The notes beneath the pieces were generated by a model. It saw only the letters and a program-made list of their open reading frames with translations, did not search any database and was not told where the DNA came from. A stretch of DNA of 64,000 nucleotides from positions 1 through 64,000 of the forward strand of contig NZ_JAELXT010000024.1 in NCBI RefSeq assembly GCF_016427565.1, given 5' to 3'. Shown one piece after another: positions 56,245 through 64,000 of this stretch. The DNA comes from Microvirga splendida. Its GTDB lineage: Bacteria; Pseudomonadota; Alphaproteobacteria; Rhizobiales; Beijerinckiaceae. Each line of letters opens with the position of its first letter. The stretch's first letter is position 1. The position numbers and the translations under genes were made by a program.

Positions 56245-58769
56245 GCATCGCTGCATTCATCCGCAATGAGATCTTCATTCCCCGGCTGAAGAACGCTTCA
56301 GTCCTAGCTGTCTACGATCCGGACCGTCGCTATTACGACATCTGCCGTTCGCTCGCAGACAAAGATACTGCGGTCGTTGATGCAAGCGAAAGCAGCATCG
56401 AGGCACGGGAGGCCGCCATGCTGGTGCTCGCTTTCCTGGGTAAGCCGAACAACCCTAAGGAACTGCTGGTTTATGTCCCGACCGAACCTCCGGTGACCGA
56501 CGAAGAGCGGCAAGCGGACCCCTTCGCGGTCTACGCTGCCTGCGGAGCCGTTTTCCCAGACGGAGACGGCGATCGCTACGAGAGTATCTGCCTGAAGGCG
56601 AAGCCCGACAATGCTACCGAAATCCGTCGGCTGTTCGCCGAGAACCCGTCGCCGCCGTTCGCCCTAATCGACAACGTCGGTGGCGGCCTCTCCTGGCCGA
56701 CCCTCCGAACCTGCCTGCACGCGGAATCCGCCCGCGAGATCATTCTTGCCCTCCTAGTGCCGGCACCGAAACAAGTGGAGGCGCTCAAAGTGAGCGACGG
56801 GTGGGTGCCGGAGGCGAAGGCCTTGCTTGAGAAGTCTCTCGGCCTCAAGCTGATGACAAAGGGCAGGACACTTTCCCCTATCGCAGACGAACTCTGGCGC
56901 TTCCTGTTGTTTAGCGAGTTCGCGTTCGACCTTCCCACCGCTCTTCCTGAGACCCTATCCAACGTTCCAAAGGCACCCGAGGCGGCTCGACCGTTGGTCG
57001 AGCACCTGTGCGACATGCTGCGGAGCGGCTCCTCGACGCGCAATGAGTATATCAGCCGCGCCGAGGGCGTCGAGGAAGAGCTTAAGCTGCCCGAATCCTG
57101 CTCGAGCATCGTTCATTTAGGAATGCGGGACACCTTCCCTTTCGAGGAGCGGACATTCCTAACTGCAGCGGTGAAGGCCCTTGTCGCTGATGATATCGAT
57201 AGCGCAAGGGGTATCGTCTCGCGGCATAGCGGCTCAGTGTGGAGCAGCAAAGGCGAGAGCCAGGCGCAATGGGGGCTTGTTGAAGCCTGCCTTAGGCTCA
57301 TTGAAGAGTGCGATGACGCTGATCGGCAGTTGGCCGAGAACGGTCGCAACCTCGACATGCTGATTGGGCATTATGCGACATCCCTTCGCGATGTGGATCG
57401 CCTCCAACGTGAATTCGAACAGGCAGCCGGGGACTACCTTCTCACCGATGCCTCATTATCCGACCTCTTAGACTATTGCCGCAGGCGCTATGCGAAGCTT
57501 GCGGAGAAGGCTCAGTCTCTATTCACTAAGCATCTTGAGACGGCAGGTTGGCCACCTCAGGGCCGGCTGTCGAACACTGACGTCTTTGACACAGTCATCG
57601 AACCCATGCTCAAGGAGAGTGGTCGTAGAGTAGCATACATCATGGTGGATGCACTCCGCTATGAACTCGGCGTCACATTGCACAGACAACTCGCCGAGAC
57701 CGAGCAGGCAGAAATTCGGGCAGCGTGCGCGCAATTTCCTACGGTCACCCCCGTCGGCATGGCGTCGCTCCTTCCGGGGGCGGGCTCTAGCCTGCGTCTC
57801 GTCAGAGATGGAGACGGCTTCTTTGTCACGCTCGGTGGGACCAAGCTGACTTCGGTGGCCGCCCGCATGGACGTCTTACGGACCCGGTTTGGCGATCGGT
57901 TCACCGAGACCCAGCTCGATGCATTCGTACGATCCAAAGACAGACTCTCCGACTCGGTCGAGCTTCTCGTACTCCGAACCGTCGATATCGACGCCCATCT
58001 CGAAAATGTCCCTTCGGGAACGCTGACCACGCTGAGCCTTATTCACCAGTCCCTGAAGTCAATCCGCGTAGCGGTCCACAAGCTCAAACAAGCGGGTTTC
58101 TCTGACGTGGTCATCGCTACCGACCATGGGTTTGTGCTCAATGCCCACGCCGAGGCTGGAGACGTATGCGCTAAGCCCGCTGGTGCTTGGACTGTCGTGC
58201 ATGATCGCGCCCTGCTCGGAGAGGGTGAACCGGACGCGGGTAACTTCGTCCTGCCAACCGAGAAGGCAGGCGCGCGGGGCAACTTCGCCAAGCTGGGTGG
58301 TCCAAGGAGCATGTCCCCTTACCGGAAAGGCTTGGTATACTTCCACGGCGGAGCCTCGTTGCAAGAGGCTGTGGTCCCTCTCATTACAGTAAGGCTTAAG
58401 CGGGCCGAGCAGCCCCGGCTAGCGTCGGCCACGGTCTCACTCTCCTACAAGAATGGTGCGAAGCGCGTCACTACGCGGCTGCCCGTAGTAGATCTGGCGG
58501 TAGAAGGTGAGAATATGTTCTCCCTTGGTGAAACCTTCGAGATCTTGCTTGAGGCGCACGATAAGAAGGGTGCAATCGTCGGAGAGGCGAAGCGCGGCGG
58601 CCCCGTTGACGTTGCTACAGGAACGATCACTGTGAAGCCAGGCGGAAAGATTCAGGTCACCGTTAAGATGGCCCTCGAATTCGAGGGCAAGTTCACGCTC
58701 AAGGCGCTGAACCCAGTAACAATGTCGCAGTACGCTTCGCTGGAGCTGGAGACCGACTATGCAGTCTGA
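56241..58769 (+). CDS. pglZ: BREX phosphatase-like protein PglZ
   Basis: 842 aa. PglZ belongs to the alkaline-phosphatase superfamily and is essential in BREX; its substrate is not known. Motifs: VAYIMVDALRYELGVTLH near residue 467 and VIATDHGFVLNAH near 626, the metal-site segments of this fold, and a C-terminal beta-rich domain (PVTMSQYASLELETDYAV end). Type A architecture by length. Start ATG 56241 overlaps the pglX-C stop; its end overlaps the brxL start by 11 bases. Confidence 0.93.
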   Translation: MSIAAFIRNEIFIPRLKNASVLAVYDPDRRYYDICRSLADKDTAVVDASESSIEAREAAMLVLAFLGKPNNPKELLVYVPTEPPVTDEERQADPFAVYAACGAVFPDGDGDRYESICLKAKPDNATEIRRLFAENPSPPFALIDNVGGGLSWPTLRTCLHAESAREIILALLVPAPKQVEALKVSDGWVPEAKALLEKSLGLKLMTKGRTLSPIADELWRFLLFSEFAFDLPTALPETLSNVPKAPEAARPLVEHLCDMLRSGSSTRNEYISRAEGVEEELKLPESCSSIVHLGMRDTFPFEERTFLTAAVKALVADDIDSARGIVSRHSGSVWSSKGESQAQWGLVEACLRLIEECDDADRQLAENGRNLDMLIGHYATSLRDVDRLQREFEQAAGDYLLTDASLSDLLDYCRRRYAKLAEKAQSLFTKHLETAGWPPQGRLSNTDVFDTVIEPMLKESGRRVAYIMVDALRYELGVTLHRQLAETEQAEIRAACAQFPTVTPVGMASLLPGAGSSLRLVRDGDGFFVTLGGTKLTSVAARMDVLRTRFGDRFTETQLDAFVRSKDRLSDSVELLVLRTVDIDAHLENVPSGTLTTLSLIHQSLKSIRVAVHKLKQAGFSDVVIATDHGFVLNAHAEAGDVCAKPAGAWTVVHDRALLGEGEPDAGNFVLPTEKAGARGNFAKLGGPRSMSPYRKGLVYFHGGASLQEAVVPLITVRLKRAEQPRLASATVSLSYKNGAKRVTTRLPVVDLAVEGENMFSLGETFEILLEAHDKKGAIVGEAKRGGPVDVATGTITVKPGGKIQVTVKMALEFEGKFTLKALNPVTMSQYASLELETDYAV

Positions 58770-60864
58770 GTACGTGATGGATGCATTGGACTCCAAGCTG
58801 AATGAATTATTTGACGGTAAGGTGGTCCGCAAGGACCTTCTGCACCGGATCAAGAAGGGCACAAACGTCCCAACGTTTGTCCTGGAGTTCCTGCTCGCAC
58901 GATACTGCGCCAGCAACGACCCGGCTGAGATTCAAGAAGGCATGGAGGCCGTCCTCTCCACTTTGCAGGAGAATTACGTCCGCCCCGATGAGGCCAACGC
59001 CGCCCAATCTCGCGTAGCCATGAAGGGCAAGCATAAGTTCATTGACAAGGTCCATGTGCGCTACGTGGAGAAGGAAAAAAGGCACTGGGCATCGCTTGAA
59101 AACTTCGCCTCGCAGCGCATCGCCATCGGTGAAAGATTCTACAGGGACAACGACCGCCTCCTTGAGGGTGGTATCTGGGCCGAAGTCGTGATCGCCCATA
59201 ACGACATCGATGCCGATGCGTACGCGTTTTACGTTGAGGATTTGCGGCCGGTTCAGCTCAGCCGCTTTGATTTTGCATCCTATGGTGACGCAAAAAAAGC
59301 ATTCACTCGGGATGAATGGATGAATGTCGTGCTCCGCTCCGTAGGCCTGGAGCCGTCGAAGCTTTCACATAGGGTGAAGTTGCACTTCATCGCAAGATTG
59401 GCTCCTCTCGTAGAGCCAAATTTCAACTTCATCGAATTAGGCCCTCGAGGCACCGGCAAGTCATACTTCTTCAGTGAGTTCTCTCCCTACTCCACTCTCA
59501 TCAGTGGCGGGCAAGCAACGAAGTCAGTCCTGTTTTACAATAACGCCCGACACAAGATTGGCTTGGTGGGTTTCTGGGACACGGTTGCATTTGATGAGGT
59601 CGGCGGGATCAAAGTCAAGGATCCTGATACGATCCAGATCATGAAAGACTATATGGCCAACGGCCGATTCTCGCGCGGCGTTGAAGTCATCGCCGACGCC
59701 AGTATGGCCTTCGTCGGTAACATTGATATGTCCGTTGAGCAGATCGTGAATTCAACGGAGTACGACTTGTTTCAGCCGCTGCCTGAGCAGTTCGATCTTG
59801 CTGTGATGGACCGCTTTGCCTGCTACCTGCCGGGTTGGGAGATGCCCAAGAACAGCAGTGCGTTTCTGACGGATCGGTTCGGCCTCATCACAGACTACCT
59901 CGCCGAAGCTTTCCACCATCAGCTCAAGCACAGCAATCGCTACGAGGAAGTCAGCAAACGACTGAAGTTGGGCTCAGCCGTCGAAGGCCGCGACGAGAAA
60001 GGCATCAAGAAGACCCTCTGCGCCTTTCTTAAGATCCTGCACCCGGCTGATTCTCCGACAGATGAGGAGTTCGACGAGTACGTGGCTTACGCTGTTGAAT
60101 GTCGCCGCCGCGTCAAAGAACAAATGAACAAACGAAAGCCGGACGACGAGTTCGCTAGGATCAACCTATCGTTCTTCGATAGGAATGGCAGGGAAGTAGT
60201 AGTCTACTGTCCTGAGAGCCTGAGCGCCTCCGCAACGCTTGAGCCGGCACGCCGACGGCTCCGGGCGGAGACTGAGGAAGAGAACGGCGTAGTGGCTTCA
60301 GCCTCGCCTTCTCCAGTACGACAGCCCACAAACGTATTAGAGCCGCTTGAAGCTCCTGCCTCGGCTTCAGAGCCGGAAAGTCCTACTGAACGGCACTACA
60401 CGATCGCATACGGAGATACAGGGCACTCCTATGACACGATCTTTGGCCCTTACCTACCGGGGGCAAAGTCGATTGTCGTCGAGGATCCGTACATTCGCAT
60501 GCCGCACCAAATCGCTAACTTTGTTCGGTTCTGCGAGACCGTTGTTAAGGCTGCCACAGTCAGGAGAATTGCCCTCATTACCTCTTATGATCAGCAGACC
60601 GATATGGCCGGGCTTCAGGAGAAGCTAGACGAGCTTAAGGAAAGTCTGCTGGAGTATGACGTAGCACTCGAAGTCCAGCTAAACGAGAGGATGCATGATC
60701 GCGAGGTCAGACTGGACAACGGCTGGATCATCAAGATCGGCCGTGGCTTGGACTTCTACCAGAAGCCTGAAGGCTGGTACGCAGTGGGGGCGACAGACCT
60801 CAGCCTGCGGCGGTGCTTGGAGACAAAGGTTGACGTGTTCCGCAATCCTCCATCGAAGGGTTAG
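58759..60864 (+). CDS. brxL: BrxL AAA+ protein with MITD1-type C-terminal domain
   Basis: 701 aa. The N-terminal part (FDGKVVRKDLLHRIKKGTNV, FVLEFLLARYCASND) and AAA+ core match BrxL: Walker A ELGPRGTGKSYFFSEFSPYS near residue 227, ISGGQATK, VAFDEVGGIKVKDPD near 276, and FVGNIDMSVE. From about residue 545 to the end it changes: YDTIFGPYLPGAKSIVVEDPY, then MPHQIANFVRFCE, HDREVRLDNGWIIKIGRGLD and FYQKPEGWYAVG, LETKVDVF. This is the C-terminal phospholipase-D-like domain of the MITD1 family (MIT_C), here joined by a Pro/Ser/Glu-rich linker. A Lon-type Ser/Lys protease domain, usual at the BrxL C-terminus, was not seen. Last gene of the operon. Confidence 0.9.
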   Translation: MQSEYVMDALDSKLNELFDGKVVRKDLLHRIKKGTNVPTFVLEFLLARYCASNDPAEIQEGMEAVLSTLQENYVRPDEANAAQSRVAMKGKHKFIDKVHVRYVEKEKRHWASLENFASQRIAIGERFYRDNDRLLEGGIWAEVVIAHNDIDADAYAFYVEDLRPVQLSRFDFASYGDAKKAFTRDEWMNVVLRSVGLEPSKLSHRVKLHFIARLAPLVEPNFNFIELGPRGTGKSYFFSEFSPYSTLISGGQATKSVLFYNNARHKIGLVGFWDTVAFDEVGGIKVKDPDTIQIMKDYMANGRFSRGVEVIADASMAFVGNIDMSVEQIVNSTEYDLFQPLPEQFDLAVMDRFACYLPGWEMPKNSSAFLTDRFGLITDYLAEAFHHQLKHSNRYEEVSKRLKLGSAVEGRDEKGIKKTLCAFLKILHPADSPTDEEFDEYVAYAVECRRRVKEQMNKRKPDDEFARINLSFFDRNGREVVVYCPESLSASATLEPARRRLRAETEEENGVVASASPSPVRQPTNVLEPLEAPASASEPESPTERHYTIAYGDTGHSYDTIFGPYLPGAKSIVVEDPYIRMPHQIANFVRFCETVVKAATVRRIALITSYDQQTDMAGLQEKLDELKESLLEYDVALEVQLNERMHDREVRLDNGWIIKIGRGLDFYQKPEGWYAVGATDLSLRRCLETKVDVFRNPPSKG

Positions 60865-61077
60865 GATGACCTCTGGGATAGCGGCCTAGGATCTCGCATG
60901 CTCTGGGTGAGAGCCGTCCGGAGCACGCAGATGGATTGGGAGGCTTTGCCTGGCGCCAACCTGGCTTACGCGAGCATGTGCGTACGACTGTACTGAATGA
61001 CTTCGTAGGAATGTCCCTTTCCCATACCATCGAGCGGCCGCTACAAAGGCGCTCTTGCAGAATAGGTTGTTGGCAGA
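60865..61077. other. Intergenic region after the BREX operon
   Basis: 213 bases between brxL and the convergent integrase gene. No clear terminator hairpin and no other gene seen. Confidence 0.35.
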
Positions 61078-62235
61078 TCAAGATATGGAGACTGCTGGGA
61101 TCTTGGCGATCTCTTGGCGTAGAGCCTCCATAGGAAACTCACCGTAGCGATCTGCAACAGACCGCTTTCCATGGCCTGTGACGGCGTTTACGATATCGGG
61201 CGCAAGCTGATAACGCCGGCCTAATGTCTTGAAGCGGTGGCGCCAGGAATGGCTCGGGGAAATCCTCTCATCTTTGAGCCCAAGCGATCGTACCCACCGC
61301 CCGAGCATCTTAGTTCCATTGCCGCCGCGACTCCCGAACTTGTCTGGCGACGGATGGGCAAACAGCGGCCCTGTCTTGACGCTGGCGACAAAGTCAAGAA
61401 AACCACACTCGATGACCGCGGGATGCAGGGGGACAGCCCGCTCGGAGCTTCGGGTTTTCAAGGATCCTGCTTCCGGATCGAACTTCATGCACCAGATCCC
61501 GTCGATCTGGAGGATGTCTTGAACTCGAAGCTGGCAGACCTCAGCAAGCCTTGCTCCAGAATAGGCGCAGAGCCAGGGCACCCAGCGGCGAACCAGATCC
61601 TTTTCCCGTAGGGCCGCACGAAGCACGATCGCGGCTTCCTCGTCGGTGAAGCTGCGTTTGGACTCAGCCGACTTGACCTTGACGTCGATGGTCACCCGCT
61701 CCGCTGGATTGGACGGTAAGCGGCGGTTGTCCACCGCCCACTGCAAAATGGCCCGCACTGGGGTAAGTTTGGCATCACGAACGGTTTTGGGGCGAAGATC
61801 CGCTGCAACAAGCGACTCCTTCCAGGCGATCAAGTCGTCCGCCGTCAGGCGGCCCGCATAATCGTGACCCAAGAATTCGGAAAGCTGCCGTAGGGCGCGG
61901 CTCCATTCATAGACGGTCTTCTCGACAGGTCTCCGCTCGGACATCCACCCTTTCACAAGCTCATCGAACCGAACTGAGCGCCTCTCGATGGGAGCTCCCG
62001 CTCTAATGGGCCGCATCAGCGGCCAATCAGAAGGTCCCCAGGCTCCCTGCGGATCTTCGCCGCGAGCAAGGCAGGCAAGCTTCAGGCTCGCCCGCTGGAC
62101 AGCTGCGCCGATCGCTTTAGCGAGCTTAAGGCGGCTGTTCTCATCCAGAAGCAACCCGTGTACCTTGCGGCAATCGTCAGCCTGCTCCAGGCACCAGCGT
62201 TCGAGCGCACGAATCTTACTGGTATCCTTGTCCAC
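61078..62235 (-). CDS. Tyrosine recombinase (island integrase)
   Basis: 385 aa. Catalytic residues R-K-H-R-H-Y all present: CAYSGARLAEVCQL near residue 225, LKTRSSERAVPLHP, PSHSWRHRFKTLGRR near 332, VTGHGKRSVADRYGEF with the Tyr near 363. Core-binding domain about residues 65-165. The GTG at 62235 has no good ribosome site, and the open frame runs about 120 bases further upstream without an ATG, GTG or TTG; that stretch reads protein-like (FESLTGNLLAGVDKD), so the true N-terminus is unclear and the gene may be 5'-truncated or use an atypical start. It lies beside a partial tRNA-Lys gene, the expected place for an island integrase. Confidence 0.85.
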   Translation of the reverse strand: MDKDTSKIRALERWCLEQADDCRKVHGLLLDENSRLKLAKAIGAAVQRASLKLACLARGEDPQGAWGPSDWPLMRPIRAGAPIERRSVRFDELVKGWMSERRPVEKTVYEWSRALRQLSEFLGHDYAGRLTADDLIAWKESLVAADLRPKTVRDAKLTPVRAILQWAVDNRRLPSNPAERVTIDVKVKSAESKRSFTDEEAAIVLRAALREKDLVRRWVPWLCAYSGARLAEVCQLRVQDILQIDGIWCMKFDPEAGSLKTRSSERAVPLHPAVIECGFLDFVASVKTGPLFAHPSPDKFGSRGGNGTKMLGRWVRSLGLKDERISPSHSWRHRFKTLGRRYQLAPDIVNAVTGHGKRSVADRYGEFPMEALRQEIAKIPAVSIS

Positions 62236-62562
62236 GCCAGCCAGAAGGTTCCCAGTAAGAGACTCGAACCAAGTATGATGTTCAGAGAACTCCTCAGAGT
62301 TCCTATACCACGCTGTACCGAGTCGCTTTGGCTCCTTACATACCGGATCTCGTGAGGATGGAAAAAAGCTGAGCTTTTAATTCTTAGCGCCGCTAAGGGC
62401 TCTGCCTCCCGAAATCGGACCAGCCGTACACCCCACGGGTATGGACCGTTGCCGCCAGATCAATCGAATGACCGGCCAGGTCTCGTGCGTACGGGGTGCG
62501 CACGGAAGTTGGAGTCAGTCAAACATGTTCATCTCAATGCGCCGGTAAGTCATTGAGAGATA

Positions 62563-62614
62563 TGGTGAGCGCGCTGGGACTCGAACCCAGGACCCTCTGA
62601 TTAAAAGTCAGATG
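62563..62614 (-). tRNA. tRNA-Lys (TTT), 3' part only: attachment site
   Basis: On the minus strand from the anticodon stem to the end: anticodon loop CTTTTAA (anticodon TTT) flanked by stem TCTGA/TCAGA, variable loop, a perfect T stem CTGGG-TTCGAGT-CCCAG, the 3' acceptor half and encoded CCA. The 5' half (acceptor 5' strand and D arm) is absent; unrelated sequence starts at 62615. A 3' tRNA segment of about 50 bases left alone next to an integrase gene is the usual mark of an att site made when an island integrated into a tRNA gene. The intact tRNA-Lys would lie outside the window. Confidence 0.85.
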
Positions 62615-62769
62615 GTCTCTAGGTGGGAAGCCACGAAAGCCAAAGGCTCGTTCGATAAACTGGCTCAGCAGGCAGAGGTCTGCCCAATCCGCGGCTTGCT
62701 GTTAGGCAGATGAGCAGGGTCCGACTGCCTTCAAGGCCGAACAACATCTGGTACCAGGACCGGCTTGAT

Positions 62770-63276
62770 CTAGAATATACCGGCAAACCATCCTTGGAAC
62801 TTCGAGAACAGAAAGTTGTCGGGTTCCGACGTAGGACTGGGCGCATGGTCTCGAACAGTCTCCATCCTGGTTCTCACCTCCTCCGTCGGGAGGTCGTTCG
62901 CCTGCCGCCCAATGGCCAGCGCGCCTTCGAGAACCTTGAGACCTTCCCGAAACGGGAGATACCATCTCATGCGCAAGGCGATGTAAGCTTCCCGCTCCCG
63001 CTCCACAATCGGCGTGTCGGCACAGGCCAAGCGGGTGACGAAGGACAGCAGATGCTGCCGCTCTGCATCGTTTGCCTGATCGTTCAATTGCATTGCCAGT
63101 CGGCAGATCGGACGCGAGAAGCACGCCGGCATGTCTTCCACCGAGCGGACCGGCTGGTACGGGAAACCGGCTGCCACAATGGCGGCTTCGTTGATGCAGG
63201 TCCCGCCGTCTTGCCCAGGAAACGTGTGCGAGCCGTGTTTCAGGCGCCAGTTCAGAATGTGCCCGAAGCTATCCAT
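62770..63276 (-). CDS. Conserved hypothetical protein of Hyphomicrobiales
   Basis: 168 aa. Begins MDSFGHILNWRLKHGSHTFP and continues GQDGGTCINEAAIVAAGFPY, a pattern I recall from many uncharacterised Hyphomicrobiales proteins. It also has CFSRPICRLAMQLNDQ and FVTRLACADTP. Function unknown; Cys residues at several places could bind metal. ATG 63276 follows AAGGAG, so the start is secure; ten extra codons upstream are not needed. It lies beyond the tRNA fragment and so is probably backbone DNA. Confidence 0.75.
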   Translation of the reverse strand: MDSFGHILNWRLKHGSHTFPGQDGGTCINEAAIVAAGFPYQPVRSVEDMPACFSRPICRLAMQLNDQANDAERQHLLSFVTRLACADTPIVEREREAYIALRMRWYLPFREGLKVLEGALAIGRQANDLPTEEVRTRMETVRDHAPSPTSEPDNFLFSKFQGWFAGIF

Positions 63277-63528
63277 CGTGACGCTCCTTATGGGGTTCCC
63301 ACCCAAGGATCGTGATCCTCCGACGCCTCACCTGTCAACAAGCAGCGGCGGCCAAGGTCACTGCCCTATCCGTTGTAGTGAGGCTACAAAGGCTGATGAC
63401 GAAATGCTGAGAGTGATGGGCCGCGGTATGTCGAGCAGAGTGTCCGATCCGGCAGGATGAATGCACACCACTGACAACCGGCTTCGCATGACAGCTGTTA
63501 AATCTTCTGCTGCGGTGACGGCAAGCCC

Positions 63529-64000
63529 TCAGGACGAGCGGGTTGGATCTGTCAGGGGTTCGGTCAGGTCATGGGCCTGAGAACCAGGATCCGGGGCTGG
63601 CCCGCCAGTCCGGCGCTCGATCGTGCGACGCACCCGTGGCCGACCTGGTTCCTGATGCAATTCGCGGAGCCGTTCTCCCACGGCTGCGTCCGCCTGCGTG
63701 ATGCGTTGGCTGTGCCGCACGTAGTCGAGCCATGTGGGGTTATGGTAGCGCTCGATCCAGATCTCCTGGTTCTCCAGATCACGCAGCAGCGTCCAGTGAC
63801 GCGCGCCGTCCCGCCGCCGGATCCGCCGCCGCTCCGCCATCACGGCAAGGAAGGCCGCCACATCGGCTTCCCGGATCGCGTACTCGATCGTGATCACGAT
63901 GGGGCCGCTGCGCGGTAGAATGTCGACGGAGATATGGGGCTCCGTCCATCGGTTGAGAGGATCGAGGTTCAGCGTCTTCAGCTCGGGCAAGGGAAGCCGC
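63529..64000 (-). CDS. MFS transporter, C-terminal end (cut by window)
   Basis: The frame is open to the window edge, so only the last part of the gene is present. It reads LNLDPLNRWTEPHISVDILP, then RSGPIVITIEYAIREADVAA and RDGARHWTLLRDLENQEIWI, the C-terminal cytoplasmic ABM-like extension of MFS_3-type (enterobactin-exporter-like) transporters of alphaproteobacteria. Membrane segments lie outside the window. Calls of an internal start at 63990 would be wrong. Confidence 0.75.
   Translation of the reverse strand, partial: RLPLPELKTLNLDPLNRWTEPHISVDILPRSGPIVITIEYAIREADVAAFLAVMAERRRIRRRDGARHWTLLRDLENQEIWIERYHNPTWLDYVRHSQRITQADAAVGERLRELHQEPGRPRVRRTIERRTGGPAPDPGSQAHDLTEPLTDPTRSS

Noticed and set aside
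62563..62614. Complete tRNA-Lys gene
   Set aside because: The 5' acceptor strand and D arm cannot be found after 62614; only the 3' part is present.

Overview
The window looks like an accessory region, possibly plasmid or chromid DNA, of an alphaproteobacterium of the order Hyphomicrobiales (Methylobacterium/Microvirga-like). This rests on a DUF2312/GapR-like gene, an imuA-imuB-dnaE2 cassette, LexA boxes of the alphaproteobacterial GTTC-N7-GTTC type, an alphaproteobacterial-style anmK and a GC content of roughly 60% by eye. The exact genus cannot be read from the sequence.

Left part (1-3.9 kb): anmK is flanked on both sides by degenerate arrays of a 10-bp unit (consensus about GTCYCATGYY), followed by a GapR-like gene and a small open frame broken by a stop codon. 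Next comes a dense DNA-repair and mutagenesis block (3.9-24.5 kb): recA, a UvrD-type helicase, a dinB fragment, dnaE2-imuB-imuA, an HMCES/YedK-type abasic-site protein, a small unknown gene, a LigD-type ligase domain protein, dinB, a DnaQ-like exonuclease translationally joined to a second UvrD-type helicase, and a YhaO/YhaN (SbcD/SbcC-like) pair. Exact LexA boxes precede recA, imuA and the SbcD-like gene, so much of this block probably answers to DNA damage together.

Middle part (24.5-36.2 kb): a defence-like patchwork with IS630 and IS5 remnants, two different DUF262 (GmrSD-like) proteins, a uracil-DNA-glycosylase-like protein with a small partner, a SIR2-like multidomain protein, an ADP-ribosylglycohydrolase and several unknown genes.

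Right part (36.3-60.9 kb): a two-gene unit (about 2,025-aa DEAD/DEAH helicase with zinc clusters and a DUF1998-like end, plus a 1,060-aa partner), then a complete BREX operon in the order brxE-brxA-brxB-brxC-pglX(N)-pglX(C)-pglZ-brxL. Most genes overlap by 1-20 bases. Three things are odd: a brxE gene heads a type-1-like gene set, pglX is split in two at an ATGA overlap, and BrxL carries a MITD1-type C-terminal (phospholipase-D-like) domain where a Lon-protease-like domain is expected. A tyrosine integrase and the 3' part of a tRNA-Lys gene (62563-62614) mark the probable right border of an integrated island. After that come a conserved hypothetical gene and the 3' end of an MFS transporter gene cut by the window edge.
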